64,000 nt of DNA from Methanoculleus methanifontis (GTDB lineage: Archaea; Halobacteriota; Methanomicrobia; Methanomicrobiales; Methanoculleaceae), in contig NZ_VCYI01000014.1 of the NCBI RefSeq assembly GCF_030464365.1, positions 23,392 through 87,391 on the forward strand, in the 5' to 3' direction. Under the pieces are notes generated by a model that made no database searches, was not told the origin of the DNA, and saw only the letters and a list, made by a program, of their open reading frames with translations. Below are positions 41,773 to 51,664 of the stretch, piece by piece. The position numbers were made by a program, and so were the translations under genes. Within the stretch, counting starts at the first letter, position 1. Every line of letters starts with the position of its first letter.

Positions 41773-44019
41773 TCACGGGGAGAAGAGATCGTCTGCTTCC
41801 TTCCCCTGCAACTGTGGTCCCCAGGCCGGCGACCGCCGGGGTTTCGCTGTTGACGGGTATCGGGCGTATGCCGCCCCCGCGCCCTTCAGGAGCGACGGGT
41901 AGTACCGGGCGACGTACTCCTTCACCATCCGGCGGGATGAGAACCGGGGACCGTTGCTCCTGATCGCCTCTTTCATCATCTTCACCCACCCGTGGGGGAT
42001 ATCGTCGATGGAGCGGTCGTAGTAGAGCGGGATGACCTCCCTCTCCAGGAGGTCGTAGATCGCTGCGGCGTCGATGCCGTCCCTCGCCCCGCAGTCGGCC
42101 GCCGTTTCCCCGAACGCCCAGCCGTTTCTGCTGTTGTAGCCTTCGATCCACCAGCCGTCCATGATGGAGAGATTCAGCACCCCGTTGAGCGATGCTTTCA
42201 TCCCGCTCGTGCCGCTCGCCTCCATCGGGGGCAGGGGGTTGTTCAGCCAGACGTCGACGCCGTGCACCAGGTACCGGGCAACCTGGTCGTTGTAGTCCTC
42301 GATAAACGCGACCCTTCCTCCGAATCCGGGGTCCTGCGTGTAGCGGTAGATCTGCCGGAGCACTTCCTTGCCCTCGTTGTCGGCCGGGTGAGCCTTGCCG
42401 GCGAAGATGATCTGGACGGGTCGCCAGGGGTTGTTTAAGATGCGTTTCAACCGTTCCAGGTCATCGAAGATGAGGTATGCACGCTTGTAGGTCGAGAACC
42501 GCCGGGCAAACCCGATCGTCAGGACGGAGGGGTTGAGAAACGCGCCTTCGACCGCGGAGTTCGGCGCCCCACCAGGACGTGCCGTCCATCGGAGCCGCTC
42601 ACGCTCCCGGAGCCGGTTGATGAGTTTTGCCTTCAGCCAGAGATGGAGTTCCCAGAGTTCGGCGTCCGGGATCTCGTCGATGAGTTCCCACATCACCGGA
42701 TCGTCGTGCTCCGGGAGCCAGTCGGGCGAGGTCGGGCCGATATGCCGGTCGTAGAGCGCCTTCATCCGGGGGTTCAGCCAGGTCGGCACGTGGACGCCGT
42801 TCGTGACGTAGTCGATGGGCACCGCCGCTTCCGCGGGTCCGGGCCAGAGGCATTTCCACATATCGCAGGCGACGGCCCCGTTTGCACGCGAAACCCCGTT
42901 ATGATGCGCCGACGCGCGCAGGGCGAACGCAGTCATGTTGAACCCCGAGGCGGGGCTTTCCGGGTGGACACCGAGCTGCAGGAACCTGATCCGGTCGATG
43001 CCGAGCGCCGCGTAGTAGGGCGCGAAGTAGCGGTCGATGAGGTCGACGGAGAAGACGTCGTGGCCTGCAGGAACGGGTGTGTGCGTGGTGAAGACGGAGG
43101 TTGCCCGCACCTCCTCGAGCGCTTCCTCGAACTCCATCCCCCGCTCGACCCGCTCACGGATCCGCTCGAGCAGCGCGAACGCCGGGTGACCCTCGTTCAG
43201 GTGCACCGCCGCGTACCCGATACCGAGGGCGTGGAGCACCTTCCTCCCGCCGATGCCGAGGACGATCTCCTGCCGGAGCCGCTGCTCCTGGTCACCGGCA
43301 TACAGCCGGGACGATATGCCCCGGTTCTCGGGGTCGTTGCAAGGGATATCCGTGTCCAGGAGGTAGAGCGGAATCCTGCCGACCTGCACCTTCCGGACGG
43401 CGACGTAGATGGGCGGGTCGATGTGGGGAACCCGGACCACCAGGTCTTCGCCGTCGGCGTCGAGCACCGGGAAGACGGGCGCCGCATCGCGGTCGAGGGG
43501 TTCGGTGACGTCCTCCTGCCAGCCGTCGTGGTTGATCTGCTGGTGCAGGTAACCCTGCGAATAGAGGAACCCGACGGCGACCATCGGGAGACCGAGGTCG
43601 CTTGCCTCTTTTAAGTGGTCTCCGGCGAGGAACCCGAGCCCCCCTGCGTAGATAGGAAGCGAGTGGTGAAGCCCGTACTCCGCCGAGAAGTAGGCGACCG
43701 TCAATGGAGGCCGGTCGTCGTACTCCTCGGAGAACCAGGTCCCGGCAGTGCTCATGTACTTCCTGAACCGGTGCATGACGATCTCGTAGCGGCGGAGGTA
43801 CTCCGGGTCCGCCGCCGCCCTGTTCAGGAACTCGACCGGAATCTCGCGCAGCATCCGGACCGGGTTGTGGACGCTTGCTTTCCAGGCCTGATGGTTCAGT
43901 TGCTTGAAGAGTATCCGGGCTTCCGCGTTCCAGCTCCACCAGAGGTTGTATGCGAGGTCGACGAGCCCGGAGAGCCGCTCCGGGACGTGATCGAATTGAT
44001 CATGTATGGAGTATTCCAT
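41773..44019 (-). CDS. glgP: Alpha-glucan (glycogen) phosphorylase
   Basis: GT35 phosphorylase of 748 aa of the archaeal/bacterial alpha-glucan type, which releases glucose 1-phosphate from glycogen or maltodextrin. The pyridoxal-phosphate lysine lies in EASGTSGMKASLNGVLNLS near residue 620, and the N terminus has AYFSAEYGLHHSLPIYAGGLG. It has its own promoter (box A at 44061-44070) and a GGGGACAGGA site before the ATG, separated by 647 bases from the other five glycogen genes. It ends near the KGG-like gene, convergent. Confidence 0.95.
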   Translation of the reverse strand: MEYSIHDQFDHVPERLSGLVDLAYNLWWSWNAEARILFKQLNHQAWKASVHNPVRMLREIPVEFLNRAAADPEYLRRYEIVMHRFRKYMSTAGTWFSEEYDDRPPLTVAYFSAEYGLHHSLPIYAGGLGFLAGDHLKEASDLGLPMVAVGFLYSQGYLHQQINHDGWQEDVTEPLDRDAAPVFPVLDADGEDLVVRVPHIDPPIYVAVRKVQVGRIPLYLLDTDIPCNDPENRGISSRLYAGDQEQRLRQEIVLGIGGRKVLHALGIGYAAVHLNEGHPAFALLERIRERVERGMEFEEALEEVRATSVFTTHTPVPAGHDVFSVDLIDRYFAPYYAALGIDRIRFLQLGVHPESPASGFNMTAFALRASAHHNGVSRANGAVACDMWKCLWPGPAEAAVPIDYVTNGVHVPTWLNPRMKALYDRHIGPTSPDWLPEHDDPVMWELIDEIPDAELWELHLWLKAKLINRLRERERLRWTARPGGAPNSAVEGAFLNPSVLTIGFARRFSTYKRAYLIFDDLERLKRILNNPWRPVQIIFAGKAHPADNEGKEVLRQIYRYTQDPGFGGRVAFIEDYNDQVARYLVHGVDVWLNNPLPPMEASGTSGMKASLNGVLNLSIMDGWWIEGYNSRNGWAFGETAADCGARDGIDAAAIYDLLEREVIPLYYDRSIDDIPHGWVKMMKEAIRSNGPRFSSRRMVKEYVARYYPSLLKGAGAAYARYPSTAKPRRSPAWGPQLQGKEADDLFSP

Positions 44020-44060
44020 GAATCCTGTCCCCTTTTGGTTGGTGTACTGTCCCTGTTTAT

Positions 44061-44070
44061 TATTATATAT
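44061..44070 (-). promoter_or_regulatory. Box A of glgP
   Basis: The minus strand reads ATATATAATA about 45 bases before the glgP ATG, giving a leader of roughly 20 bases that contains the ribosome-binding site. Confidence 0.6.
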
Positions 44071-44325
44071 GTTTCCATATTTCCTCAGACTGTTGAGAAA
44101 ATAAAAAATAAAAGTTAATATGGTGCTTATTGGGATGTGTCAGGGTCTTGGGCGGGTGCCCCCGGTAAATGGTGTGGCAGGAGAGGGACCGGAGGTTCAA
44201 GGGGTTGCTCGGCTACTTCCTGCTGTGATCCTGCCACGGGGCGGTAGGGTGACGATGTAGGGCGGGTTTAACTCCCCTGTTGGTTGTTTCGCTCTTACCT
44301 GTTGCAGATGGTGTGCACGGATTTC

Positions 44326-44527
44326 CACTGGATATCGCCACTAGGGGTGGGGCTGACGGGGAGTGCGATGTTCCGACAGGAACGGAGCACGAGAAGGCCG
44401 AAGGCCTTTGAGGGGGGAGCATCCCCCCTCCCCTGTCTCCACGTTGTAACGAATCTCTGTAGCCCCCACCACCCGCGCTTCGCGCTCCTCCCGCCCCCAG
44501 GGGGGCGGGCAGTGCGTGGCGATTGCG
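44326..44527. mobile_element. MITE-like element, second copy (degenerate ends)
   Basis: The left end ATCGCCAC (44334-44341) and right end GTGGCGAT (44516-44523) are the inner part of the 16-bp inverted ends of the element at 33321-33665. Both copies share the left shoulder GGGGNTGACGGGGAG, the block CCCCCTCCCCTGTCTCCAC and the right shoulder GGGGCGG-GCAGTGC. This copy carries, in the apex of the left hairpin, the modules GATGTTCC-GACA-GGAAC and GGAGCACGAGAAGG...CTTTGAG. The whole 44071-44666 gap holds no gene that I can support. Confidence 0.65.
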
Positions 44528-44666
44528 ATGATTCGGTAGAACTGGAGCAGGAGCACCACCAAGTGCGATATGTGACTGGCCGAAGGTGCGCAGCCCCGCA
44601 ATCCAGCTTTCTTGGCTGGTGTATCTAGCGATACTCGAAATCCATTTTTCGATATCCGCCCTTCCT

Positions 44667-46163
44667 TCACCACCTTCCATAGATCCCCGTTACCTCGGCG
44701 AACTCCCGCATGCTCTCTTCCCCTGCCTGCTCCGGCCGGAGCCGCCATTCCCAGTTCCCGTCCGTTGTGCCCGGCCGGTTCATCCGCGCCTCCTCCCCGA
44801 GGCCGAGGATGTCCTGCATCGGGACAATGACGGTATCGGCGGGGGAGAGCATCGCGAGACGGATGAGGATCCGGTGCATTTCATCGCCGCTCACCGGCCC
44901 TCCGATGTAGCGGAACAGGAGGTTCTTCTGGTCGTCGGAGGTCTCGTGCTCGAACCACCCCCGGACGGCGTTGTTGTCGTGTGTCCCCGTGTAGACGACG
45001 CAGTTTTTTGTGATGTTGTGAGGTGCGTGGGGATTTTGTGCGACGTCGCCGGAGAAGCCGAAGGTCAGGATCTTCATCCCTGGGAACCCGAAATACGCCA
45101 TCATCTCATGGACGTCGGGAGTGATGTAGCCGAGGTCTTCGGCGATTATGGGAAGGCACGACCTGCTCCGTGCAAGCAGCGTGAAGAGGTCCCTGCCGGG
45201 TGCGTCGACCCATTGCCCGTTCTGTGCGGTCTCTTCCCCGCCCGGAACCTCCCAGAACTGCACGAACCCCCGGAAATGGTCGAGGCGCAGCCGGTCGACG
45301 AGGGTGAGGGTGCGGTCGATCCGGCTCTCCCACCACGCGAATCCCTGCTCCCGGTGTGCATCCCAGTTGTAGACCGGGTTCCCCCAGAGCTGCCCGGTCT
45401 CGCTGAACATATCCGGGGGAACACCTGAGACAGCGGCCGGCTTCTTCTGCTCGTCAAGTTTGAAGAGCCCCGGGTTTGCCCAGAGATCGACGCTGTCGTA
45501 GGTGAGGTAAATGGGGATATCCCCGATGATCTGGAGGTGGCGCATGCGGCAGTGGTTCTTGAGCACCCCCCACTGGTGGTCGAAGACGTACTGGAGAAAC
45601 TTCTCGCGGAAGATCCGGTCGGCAAGTTCGGTGCCGCGCTTTTGAAGCGCCTCCTCGCGCCGGTCCCGGATCCCGACCGGCCAGTCTCCCCAGACCTTCC
45701 CCGAAAACTCCTCCTTGAGGGCCACGAATAGAGCGTAGTCGTCGAGCCACGAGACGCTGTCGGCTGCGAAGTCCTTATAGCGGAAGTCGGGCCCGCGCTC
45801 CTTGAACCGCGCGAACGCCTTATCAAAGAGGCCGTTCTTGTAGTCGAGAACCGCCTGGTAGTCGACCCGGTCCTCCGGGAAGCCTGGCGGGTCCGCGATA
45901 TCCTCCGGAGCGAGGAAGCCGTCTGCGACCATCTGTTCGGGGCTGATAAGCCAGGTGTTGCCGGCAAACGCCGATGTGCCCTGGTAGGGCGAGTTGCCGA
46001 ACACCGGGCATGTCGGGTTGAGAGGGAGGATCTGCCAGAAGCGCTGCCCTGCCTGGCTGAGGAGATCCACGAACCGGTACGCCGCGGGTCCGAGATCGCC
46101 GATCCCGTACGGCGACGGCAGCGACGTGATGTGCAGGAGAACCCCGCTGCTCCGCCGGTTCAT
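44667..46163 (-). CDS. malQ: 4-alpha-glucanotransferase
   Basis: GH77 amylomaltase of 498 aa. It has the N-terminal HITSLPSPYGIGDLG near residue 11, the nucleophile region RLRLDHFRGF near 295, the acid/base block PIIAEDLGYI near 340 and HDNNAVRGW near 395. It transfers maltodextrin chains and frees glucose in glycogen turnover. It is the last gene of a five-gene minus-strand run and follows the GH57 gene after 13 bases. Confidence 0.95.
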   Translation of the reverse strand: MNRRSSGVLLHITSLPSPYGIGDLGPAAYRFVDLLSQAGQRFWQILPLNPTCPVFGNSPYQGTSAFAGNTWLISPEQMVADGFLAPEDIADPPGFPEDRVDYQAVLDYKNGLFDKAFARFKERGPDFRYKDFAADSVSWLDDYALFVALKEEFSGKVWGDWPVGIRDRREEALQKRGTELADRIFREKFLQYVFDHQWGVLKNHCRMRHLQIIGDIPIYLTYDSVDLWANPGLFKLDEQKKPAAVSGVPPDMFSETGQLWGNPVYNWDAHREQGFAWWESRIDRTLTLVDRLRLDHFRGFVQFWEVPGGEETAQNGQWVDAPGRDLFTLLARSRSCLPIIAEDLGYITPDVHEMMAYFGFPGMKILTFGFSGDVAQNPHAPHNITKNCVVYTGTHDNNAVRGWFEHETSDDQKNLLFRYIGGPVSGDEMHRILIRLAMLSPADTVIVPMQDILGLGEEARMNRPGTTDGNWEWRLRPEQAGEESMREFAEVTGIYGRW

Positions 46164-46176
46164 ACCCGTCTCCCCC

Positions 46177-48555
46177 CTACGTCACCCGCACGCCGAGGCA
46201 TGCCGCCACCCTCCCGAAGGCCTCCACCCATCTACCTGCACCCCCGTCACCCCGGCCGGCACGCTCCCGCGCCTCCGCATAGTGCCCGCGCATCCCGACG
46301 CAGATGTTCTGGCTCTCCCATAGAGCGAGCGGTAGAGGAAATACCTTTGCACACCTGACGATGCGGGAGACCTCTTCGAGCGGAGCGGGATCATCCGGTC
46401 GGGCCGCTGCCGCCCGGAGAACGAGCGTGATCCGCCTGCTCGCCGCCTCCCCGAGGGCCGCGAGATCGGGCTCGATACTCTCTCTCCGCACCTCCTCCGC
46501 GAGCGCGAAGAACCGCCCGGGGTCGGGACACCCCTCCTTGAGCATCGCGAACAGCCGTTCGGCGCGGGCGTGCGCCTGAAGACGGACGGCGGCTCCCGGT
46601 GCGGGGATCCCGAGGTCGTCAAGCACTCCGATCAGCGCCGCCGAATCACGATAAACCCGGGAGACGGTGTCCCCGATACCGGGTGCGATCTCGCGGGCGA
46701 CCGCCCATCGCTCTTCATCGGAGAGGTCGGACGCGGTGTAGACCCGGGAGAAGGTTCCGGGTATCGTCCCGGCCGGATCGGAGTTATCCCATACCGTCCT
46801 GAACGCCTCGCCGGCCCCGGGTTCGCGCACACCGATGACAACCCGGTCGATCCCGCTGAAGCACGCGCCCGTATCGAAGAGCGCCTCCTCCCCCGTCGCT
46901 CGCGACCGCACCCGGACGGTCCCGAGGATACGGCGTTCTTTCGCGTTCAGGCGGTACGGCCAGTCTACGCCGACGGCGTACATCCCCGACGCAGCCGCAG
47001 GGTGCTCGAGGCCGAAGAGCGCATAGAGAGCAGTCCCGGCCGCGATCCGGGACAGATCGACCGCCGCCGGCAGGACCAGGGCGTCGTAGACCTCCGCCCC
47101 GGTCGCGTACCCCGGATCGTTCACCGGAGCACGGCGGAGGAACTCCACGAACCGCACCTCGAGGTCGAGCCCGAGAACCTGCCGCGCAAGATCCATCGCC
47201 CGCTTCGCGTGCCGCATCACCTGAACGCTCCCCGGCTCCGTGATGTCGTCGAAGAACCAGCCGCAGCTCGTCTGCATCAGCATCGCCTGCCGCTCCGCTT
47301 CAAGGAGGGAGAGCACCCTCTGCCGGCCTTCGGCATCGATGCCGCCGGGCGCGTGCCGCGCGAAGAACGCCGCCACGCACTCATCCGACCACCCGGCGAG
47401 GACGAGATCGACGGCGTCGTCGCGGGCCTCAGCGGGGTCGCGGACGAGAGGAGTGAGCGCCTCCTCCGACCGGGGAGCGAGAGCGTCCCTGACCATCTCG
47501 ATCGCCTCCCGGAGCGGTCCGCGCCACGCCTGCGACCACCCGGGGTGTAGCCCGCTATGGCACCCGCACTCCCCACGCCACCGCTCGATGCCGTGGGCGC
47601 AGCTCCAGGACGTCCTCTCGCAGACGGCGGCCTCGTGCGTGGGCGGGTGGACGTCGAGGTACTCGCCGTAGACCGTGAGGCGGACGTCGCGGTGCGCCTC
47701 GATTTCCCGGAGGCAGTAGGCGAGCGCCATCTCACCGAACTCGCGGTGATGGCCGTAGGTCTCGGCGTCGGTCGCGATATGCACGAGTTCCGGGCGGCCT
47801 CTCTCCCGGGAGAACGCGCCCGTCAGCCGGTCGGCAAACCGCCGCCCGTCGGAGAGGAGGTCGCCGAACGCGACGTCGCGGGAGATTGCCCCATCGTAGA
47901 AGAAGACCGCGATGCTCCCCCCGGAAGGCAGGCGGCAGAGGTAGGGCATCCTCGTCTCGACCCGCCCGTCCGGGATGTCCGTCCAGCCTTCTTCCCCGAT
48001 CGCCCGCACGCCTGCGGCCTGGTGGGGGGCGAGGACGGTGTACCGGATCCCTGCTGCCGCCATCAGATCCAGCGACTCGATATCGACCGCCGTCTCCGAA
48101 AGCCACATTCCTTCGGGTTCCCGGCCGAACCGTGACGCAAAGTCACGGACACCCCAGGCAACCTGGGTGTGCTTATCCCGCCGGGCCGCGAGCGGCATGA
48201 TGACGTGGTTGTAGCAGCAGGCGATCGCGGACCCGTGGCCGCCGTAGCGCTCCCGGCTCTCGCGGTCGGCGTCGAGAATCGCACCGTAGATATCCGGCCG
48301 GTGGCGCTCGAGCCAGGCAAAAAGCGTCGGTGCGGCCGTGAAACTGATCCGTGCGTAGTTGTTCACGAGTTCCTCGATCATCCCGTCATCATCGAGGATG
48401 CGTGCGGCGGTGTTCGGGGCGTAACACTCCGCGGTCACCCGTTCGTTCCAGTCGTGGTACGGTGCGGCGGAACGCTGCACCCCCACCTCGCCGAGCCAGG
48501 GGTTCTCGCGCGGGGGCTGGTAGAAATGCCCGTGGATGCAGACGGCACGCATCAA
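46177..48555 (-). CDS. GH57 family glycoside hydrolase with DUF3536
   Basis: Protein of 792 aa. The N-terminal 300 residues are a GH57 (beta/alpha)7 barrel: CIHGHFYQPPRENPW, GMWLSETAVDIESLDLMAAAG (probable nucleophile Glu) and HIATDAETYGHHREFGE. The rest is the DUF3536 helical region. Members lie in glycogen clusters and are presumed to act as glucan hydrolase or branching-type transferases; exact activity is unproven. It is three bases after glgB. Confidence 0.9.
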   Translation of the reverse strand: MMRAVCIHGHFYQPPRENPWLGEVGVQRSAAPYHDWNERVTAECYAPNTAARILDDDGMIEELVNNYARISFTAAPTLFAWLERHRPDIYGAILDADRESRERYGGHGSAIACCYNHVIMPLAARRDKHTQVAWGVRDFASRFGREPEGMWLSETAVDIESLDLMAAAGIRYTVLAPHQAAGVRAIGEEGWTDIPDGRVETRMPYLCRLPSGGSIAVFFYDGAISRDVAFGDLLSDGRRFADRLTGAFSRERGRPELVHIATDAETYGHHREFGEMALAYCLREIEAHRDVRLTVYGEYLDVHPPTHEAAVCERTSWSCAHGIERWRGECGCHSGLHPGWSQAWRGPLREAIEMVRDALAPRSEEALTPLVRDPAEARDDAVDLVLAGWSDECVAAFFARHAPGGIDAEGRQRVLSLLEAERQAMLMQTSCGWFFDDITEPGSVQVMRHAKRAMDLARQVLGLDLEVRFVEFLRRAPVNDPGYATGAEVYDALVLPAAVDLSRIAAGTALYALFGLEHPAAASGMYAVGVDWPYRLNAKERRILGTVRVRSRATGEEALFDTGACFSGIDRVVIGVREPGAGEAFRTVWDNSDPAGTIPGTFSRVYTASDLSDEERWAVAREIAPGIGDTVSRVYRDSAALIGVLDDLGIPAPGAAVRLQAHARAERLFAMLKEGCPDPGRFFALAEEVRRESIEPDLAALGEAASRRITLVLRAAAARPDDPAPLEEVSRIVRCAKVFPLPLALWESQNICVGMRGHYAEARERAGRGDGGAGRWVEAFGRVAACLGVRVT

Positions 48556-48558
48556 TCG

Positions 48559-50514
48559 TCACGCCCCCTCGGGACAGAAGACGACCACCCCGAGCGGGGG
48601 CAGGGTGAGCGGAAGCGAACACGACCGGCCGTGGGCCGGGATTCGCTCCGCTTCCACCCCGCCGAGGTTCCCGACACCGCTCCCGCCGTACTCGACCGCA
48701 TCGCTGTTGAGCACCTCTTTCCAGAACCCGCCGAACGGGACGCCGACCCGGTAGTCGTAGCGCGGCACCGGGGTGAAGTTGCAGACGACCAGGACGACGT
48801 CGTCGGCCGACCGCCCCCGCCGCAGGTAACTGACGACGCTCTTCTCGACGTCCGAGAAGTCGACCCACTCGAACCCCGCCGGATCGGCGTCCCGCTCGTG
48901 GAGGGCGGGTTCCCGCCGGTAGAGGCGGTTCAAGTCGGCGACCCACCGGAATACCCCCTGGTGCGGGGCGTACTGCAGGAGGTTCCACTCAAGCCCGGTC
49001 TCGTGGCCCCACTCAGACCACTGCCCGAACTCCCCGCCCATGAAGAGGAGTTTCTTGCCCGGGTGCGTGAACATATACCCGAAGAGGAGACGAAGGTTCG
49101 CCCGTTTCCGCCACTCGTCGCCGGGCATCTTCCCGATGAGCGAACTTTTCTCGTGAACGACCTCGTCGTGCGAGAGGGGGAGGACGTAGCGCTCGGAGAA
49201 CGCGTACCATATGCTGAACGTCAGGAGATCGGGACGGTACTTCCGAAAGACCGGGTCGAGCGTGAAGTAGTCCAGCGCATCGTGCATCCAGCCCATGTTC
49301 CACTTCAGGTCGAACCCGAGCCCCCCGGTTGCGGTCGGGGCAGTCACCCCCGGCCAGGAGGTCGCCTCCTCGGCGATGACGAGGACGTCCGGGAAGTTTG
49401 CGTGGATGGTGTCGTTCACCTTCCGGAGAAACACCATCGCCTCGAGGTTCTCCCGCCCGCCGTAGACGTTCGGCGTCCATTCTCCGGCGCTCCGGGCGTA
49501 ATCGAGGTAGAGCATCGAGGAGACCGCGTCGACCCTCAGACCGTCCGCGTGGTAGCGTTCGAGCCAGAAGACGGCGCTGCTGATGAGAAACGACCTGACC
49601 TCGTTCCTCGCGAGGTTGAAGATGCAACTCTTCCATTCCGGGTGGTAGCGCTGGCCGGGAAGGGCATGCTCGTAGAGGTAGGTGCCGTCGAAGTAGGAGA
49701 GGCCGTAGCCGTCGGACGGGAAGTGGGACGGCACCCAGTCGAGGATCACCCCGATCCCGCGCAGGTGGAGGTGCTCGACGAGGTGCATGAAATCCTGCGG
49801 GGTGCCGAACCTGCTCGTGGGGGCGAAGTAGCCGAGCGTCTGGTAGCCCCAGGAGGCGTAGAGCGGGTGCTCCATGACCGGGAGGAACTCGACGTGTGTG
49901 AACCCCGCCTCGAGCAGGTAGTCGGCGAGTTCGGTTGCGATCTCCCGGTAGTTCATGCACCGCCTCTCCCCCTCCGGCATCCGCCACGAACCGATATGAG
50001 CCTCGTAGACGGATATCGGGCCGTCCGGGGTGTTCGCCTCTTCCCGGCAGCGCATCCACGACCGGTCGCGCCAGGCGTAGGCAGTGTCCCAGACAACGGA
50101 CGCGGTCTTCGGCGGAACCTCCCAGAAGCGGGCGAACGGGTCGCCCTTCTCCACGCGGTAGTCGTGGTACCTGCTCCTGATGTGGTACTTGTAGAGCGCT
50201 CCCTGGCCGAGTTCCGGGACGAACCCCTCCCAGATGCCGGAGTCGTCGCCCCGCGCCGCGAGCGGGTCTTCGCCCGCCTTCCACCCGTTGAAGTTTCCGA
50301 TGACCGAGACTTCCGCGGCGTTCGGCGCCCAGACGGAAAAGAACGTCCCCTGCACACCGTCGGCGACGGCGGGATACGCGCCCAGTTTCTCGTAGAGGCG
50401 GGTATGGTTCCCCTGCCGGAAGAGGTAGACGTCGTAGTCGGTGACGAGCGTCCCGGTCTTCGTGATATCGGGCAACGTCTGCTGCATGCTCTCACCCGTC
50501 CCATGTATCTTCAT
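48559..50514 (-). CDS. glgB: 1,4-alpha-glucan branching enzyme (GH13)
   Basis: Branching enzyme of 651 aa. It has an N-terminal CBM48 region (VWAPNAAEVSVIGNFNGW) and a GH13 core with DWVPSHF, the nucleophile block DGLRVDAVSSMLYLDY, the acid Glu in VIAEEATSWP and LPLSHDEVVH. It makes alpha-1,6 branches in glycogen. A second putative branching activity (GH57) is next door. It begins inside the last 23 bases of the glycogen synthase gene. Confidence 0.95.
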   Translation of the reverse strand: MKIHGTGESMQQTLPDITKTGTLVTDYDVYLFRQGNHTRLYEKLGAYPAVADGVQGTFFSVWAPNAAEVSVIGNFNGWKAGEDPLAARGDDSGIWEGFVPELGQGALYKYHIRSRYHDYRVEKGDPFARFWEVPPKTASVVWDTAYAWRDRSWMRCREEANTPDGPISVYEAHIGSWRMPEGERRCMNYREIATELADYLLEAGFTHVEFLPVMEHPLYASWGYQTLGYFAPTSRFGTPQDFMHLVEHLHLRGIGVILDWVPSHFPSDGYGLSYFDGTYLYEHALPGQRYHPEWKSCIFNLARNEVRSFLISSAVFWLERYHADGLRVDAVSSMLYLDYARSAGEWTPNVYGGRENLEAMVFLRKVNDTIHANFPDVLVIAEEATSWPGVTAPTATGGLGFDLKWNMGWMHDALDYFTLDPVFRKYRPDLLTFSIWYAFSERYVLPLSHDEVVHEKSSLIGKMPGDEWRKRANLRLLFGYMFTHPGKKLLFMGGEFGQWSEWGHETGLEWNLLQYAPHQGVFRWVADLNRLYRREPALHERDADPAGFEWVDFSDVEKSVVSYLRRGRSADDVVLVVCNFTPVPRYDYRVGVPFGGFWKEVLNSDAVEYGGSGVGNLGGVEAERIPAHGRSCSLPLTLPPLGVVVFCPEGA

Positions 50515-51664
50515 CGCGGCCTGCCGGAGGGATGCCCCTGTAGACGCCGAGCATCCGTTCCGTGACGACGCCCCACCGGAACTTCTCCATCACTTTCCTG
50601 CGCCCGGCTCTCCCGAGTTTCTGCATGTAGGCCGGATCGTCGATGAGGTGGCAGACCCCCCAGGCGATCGAGTCCGACCGGACGGGCACCTTGATCCCGT
50701 TCCTGAAGTTATCGATGTTTTCGGCGAGCCCCCCGACGTCGGTCGCGACGACGCAACGCTCCGCGCTCCAGGCCTCCGTGAGGACGAGCCCGAACGGCTC
50801 GTTCCTGCTCGGGATGGCGACGAGGTCGCAGGCGTTCAGGAGCCGGATGTGATCTTCGTCGGAGACGTAGCCGAGGAACTGGACAGGAAGACCGTGCGCC
50901 ATCCCCTCCAGGTAACCGCGCATATCCCCGGTGCCGGCGAAGAGGAACTGCACGTCCCAGCGTTTGGCGAGGATCTCGGGTATGGCCTGCATCAGGAGGT
51001 CGGGCCCTTTCTGGTAGGTGAGGCGCCCGACGAAGAGGACGACCGGCGCGAGCGGGTGGATGCCGTAGCGTTTCTTCACCTCGCCCGGGTCGACCCGGGC
51101 GCGGTAGGCATCGGGGTCGATGCCGTTCGGGATGACGGTGACCTTCCATTCGGGGACGTTGTAGAGCCACATCACCTCGGTCTTTGTCGAGTTCGAGACG
51201 GTCGTGACCGCCTTCGCGATGTAGCCCCCGTACCACTCTTTGCCCGATATCTCCTGAAACTCCCACCAGCCCCCGAAGTTCCCCCCGTGCCGCCCGTACT
51301 CGGTGGAGTGGAAGGAGAGCACGGTGTTTCGTTCGCGGAGGGCATGCAGCGCCTCAACGAGATGCCAGTCGTGGAAGTGGAGGATGTCGAACGGCGGCGC
51401 GTCGTAAGCGCGGAATGAATCCACGAGCATGTTGCTCATCGTCCTGCAGTACTCGATGATGTTGTCGCCGTACGGCAGGCAGTAGTGGTAGTGGACATTG
51501 TTGATCACTGCATCTCCCGGCTCTCCCCGCGTGAAGAAGTGGACCTCGTGGCCCTTCCAGGCGAGGCGCTCGGCGAGGCGGGTCGCCGCCGGCGCAAGGC
51601 CGCCCACCTTGAACGTGGAGTGGAGCGACTCCCAGCAGAAGAATGCTAACTTAAGCGTTTCCAT
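50492..51664 (-). CDS. GT4-type glycogen/starch synthase-like glycosyltransferase
   Basis: Glycosyltransferase of 390 aa. It has the N-terminal KVGGLAPAATRLAERLAWKG pocket, VIPNGIDPDAY near residue 177, FVGRLTYQKGPDLL near 210 and the E-x7-E motif NEPFGLVLTEAW near 290. The KVGGL loop, like KTGGL of GlgA, indicates glucan synthesis from a nucleotide-glucose. It is shorter than bacterial GlgA (about 480 aa) and belongs to the archaeal GT4 form. It overlaps both neighbouring genes by about 20 bases. Confidence 0.9.
   Translation of the reverse strand: METLKLAFFCWESLHSTFKVGGLAPAATRLAERLAWKGHEVHFFTRGEPGDAVINNVHYHYCLPYGDNIIEYCRTMSNMLVDSFRAYDAPPFDILHFHDWHLVEALHALRERNTVLSFHSTEYGRHGGNFGGWWEFQEISGKEWYGGYIAKAVTTVSNSTKTEVMWLYNVPEWKVTVIPNGIDPDAYRARVDPGEVKKRYGIHPLAPVVLFVGRLTYQKGPDLLMQAIPEILAKRWDVQFLFAGTGDMRGYLEGMAHGLPVQFLGYVSDEDHIRLLNACDLVAIPSRNEPFGLVLTEAWSAERCVVATDVGGLAENIDNFRNGIKVPVRSDSIAWGVCHLIDDPAYMQKLGRAGRRKVMEKFRWGVVTERMLGVYRGIPPAGRDEDTWDG

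Noticed and set aside
44213..44680. ORFs on both strands across the second MITE-like copy
   Set aside because: They run through the inverted-repeat element and have no family features.
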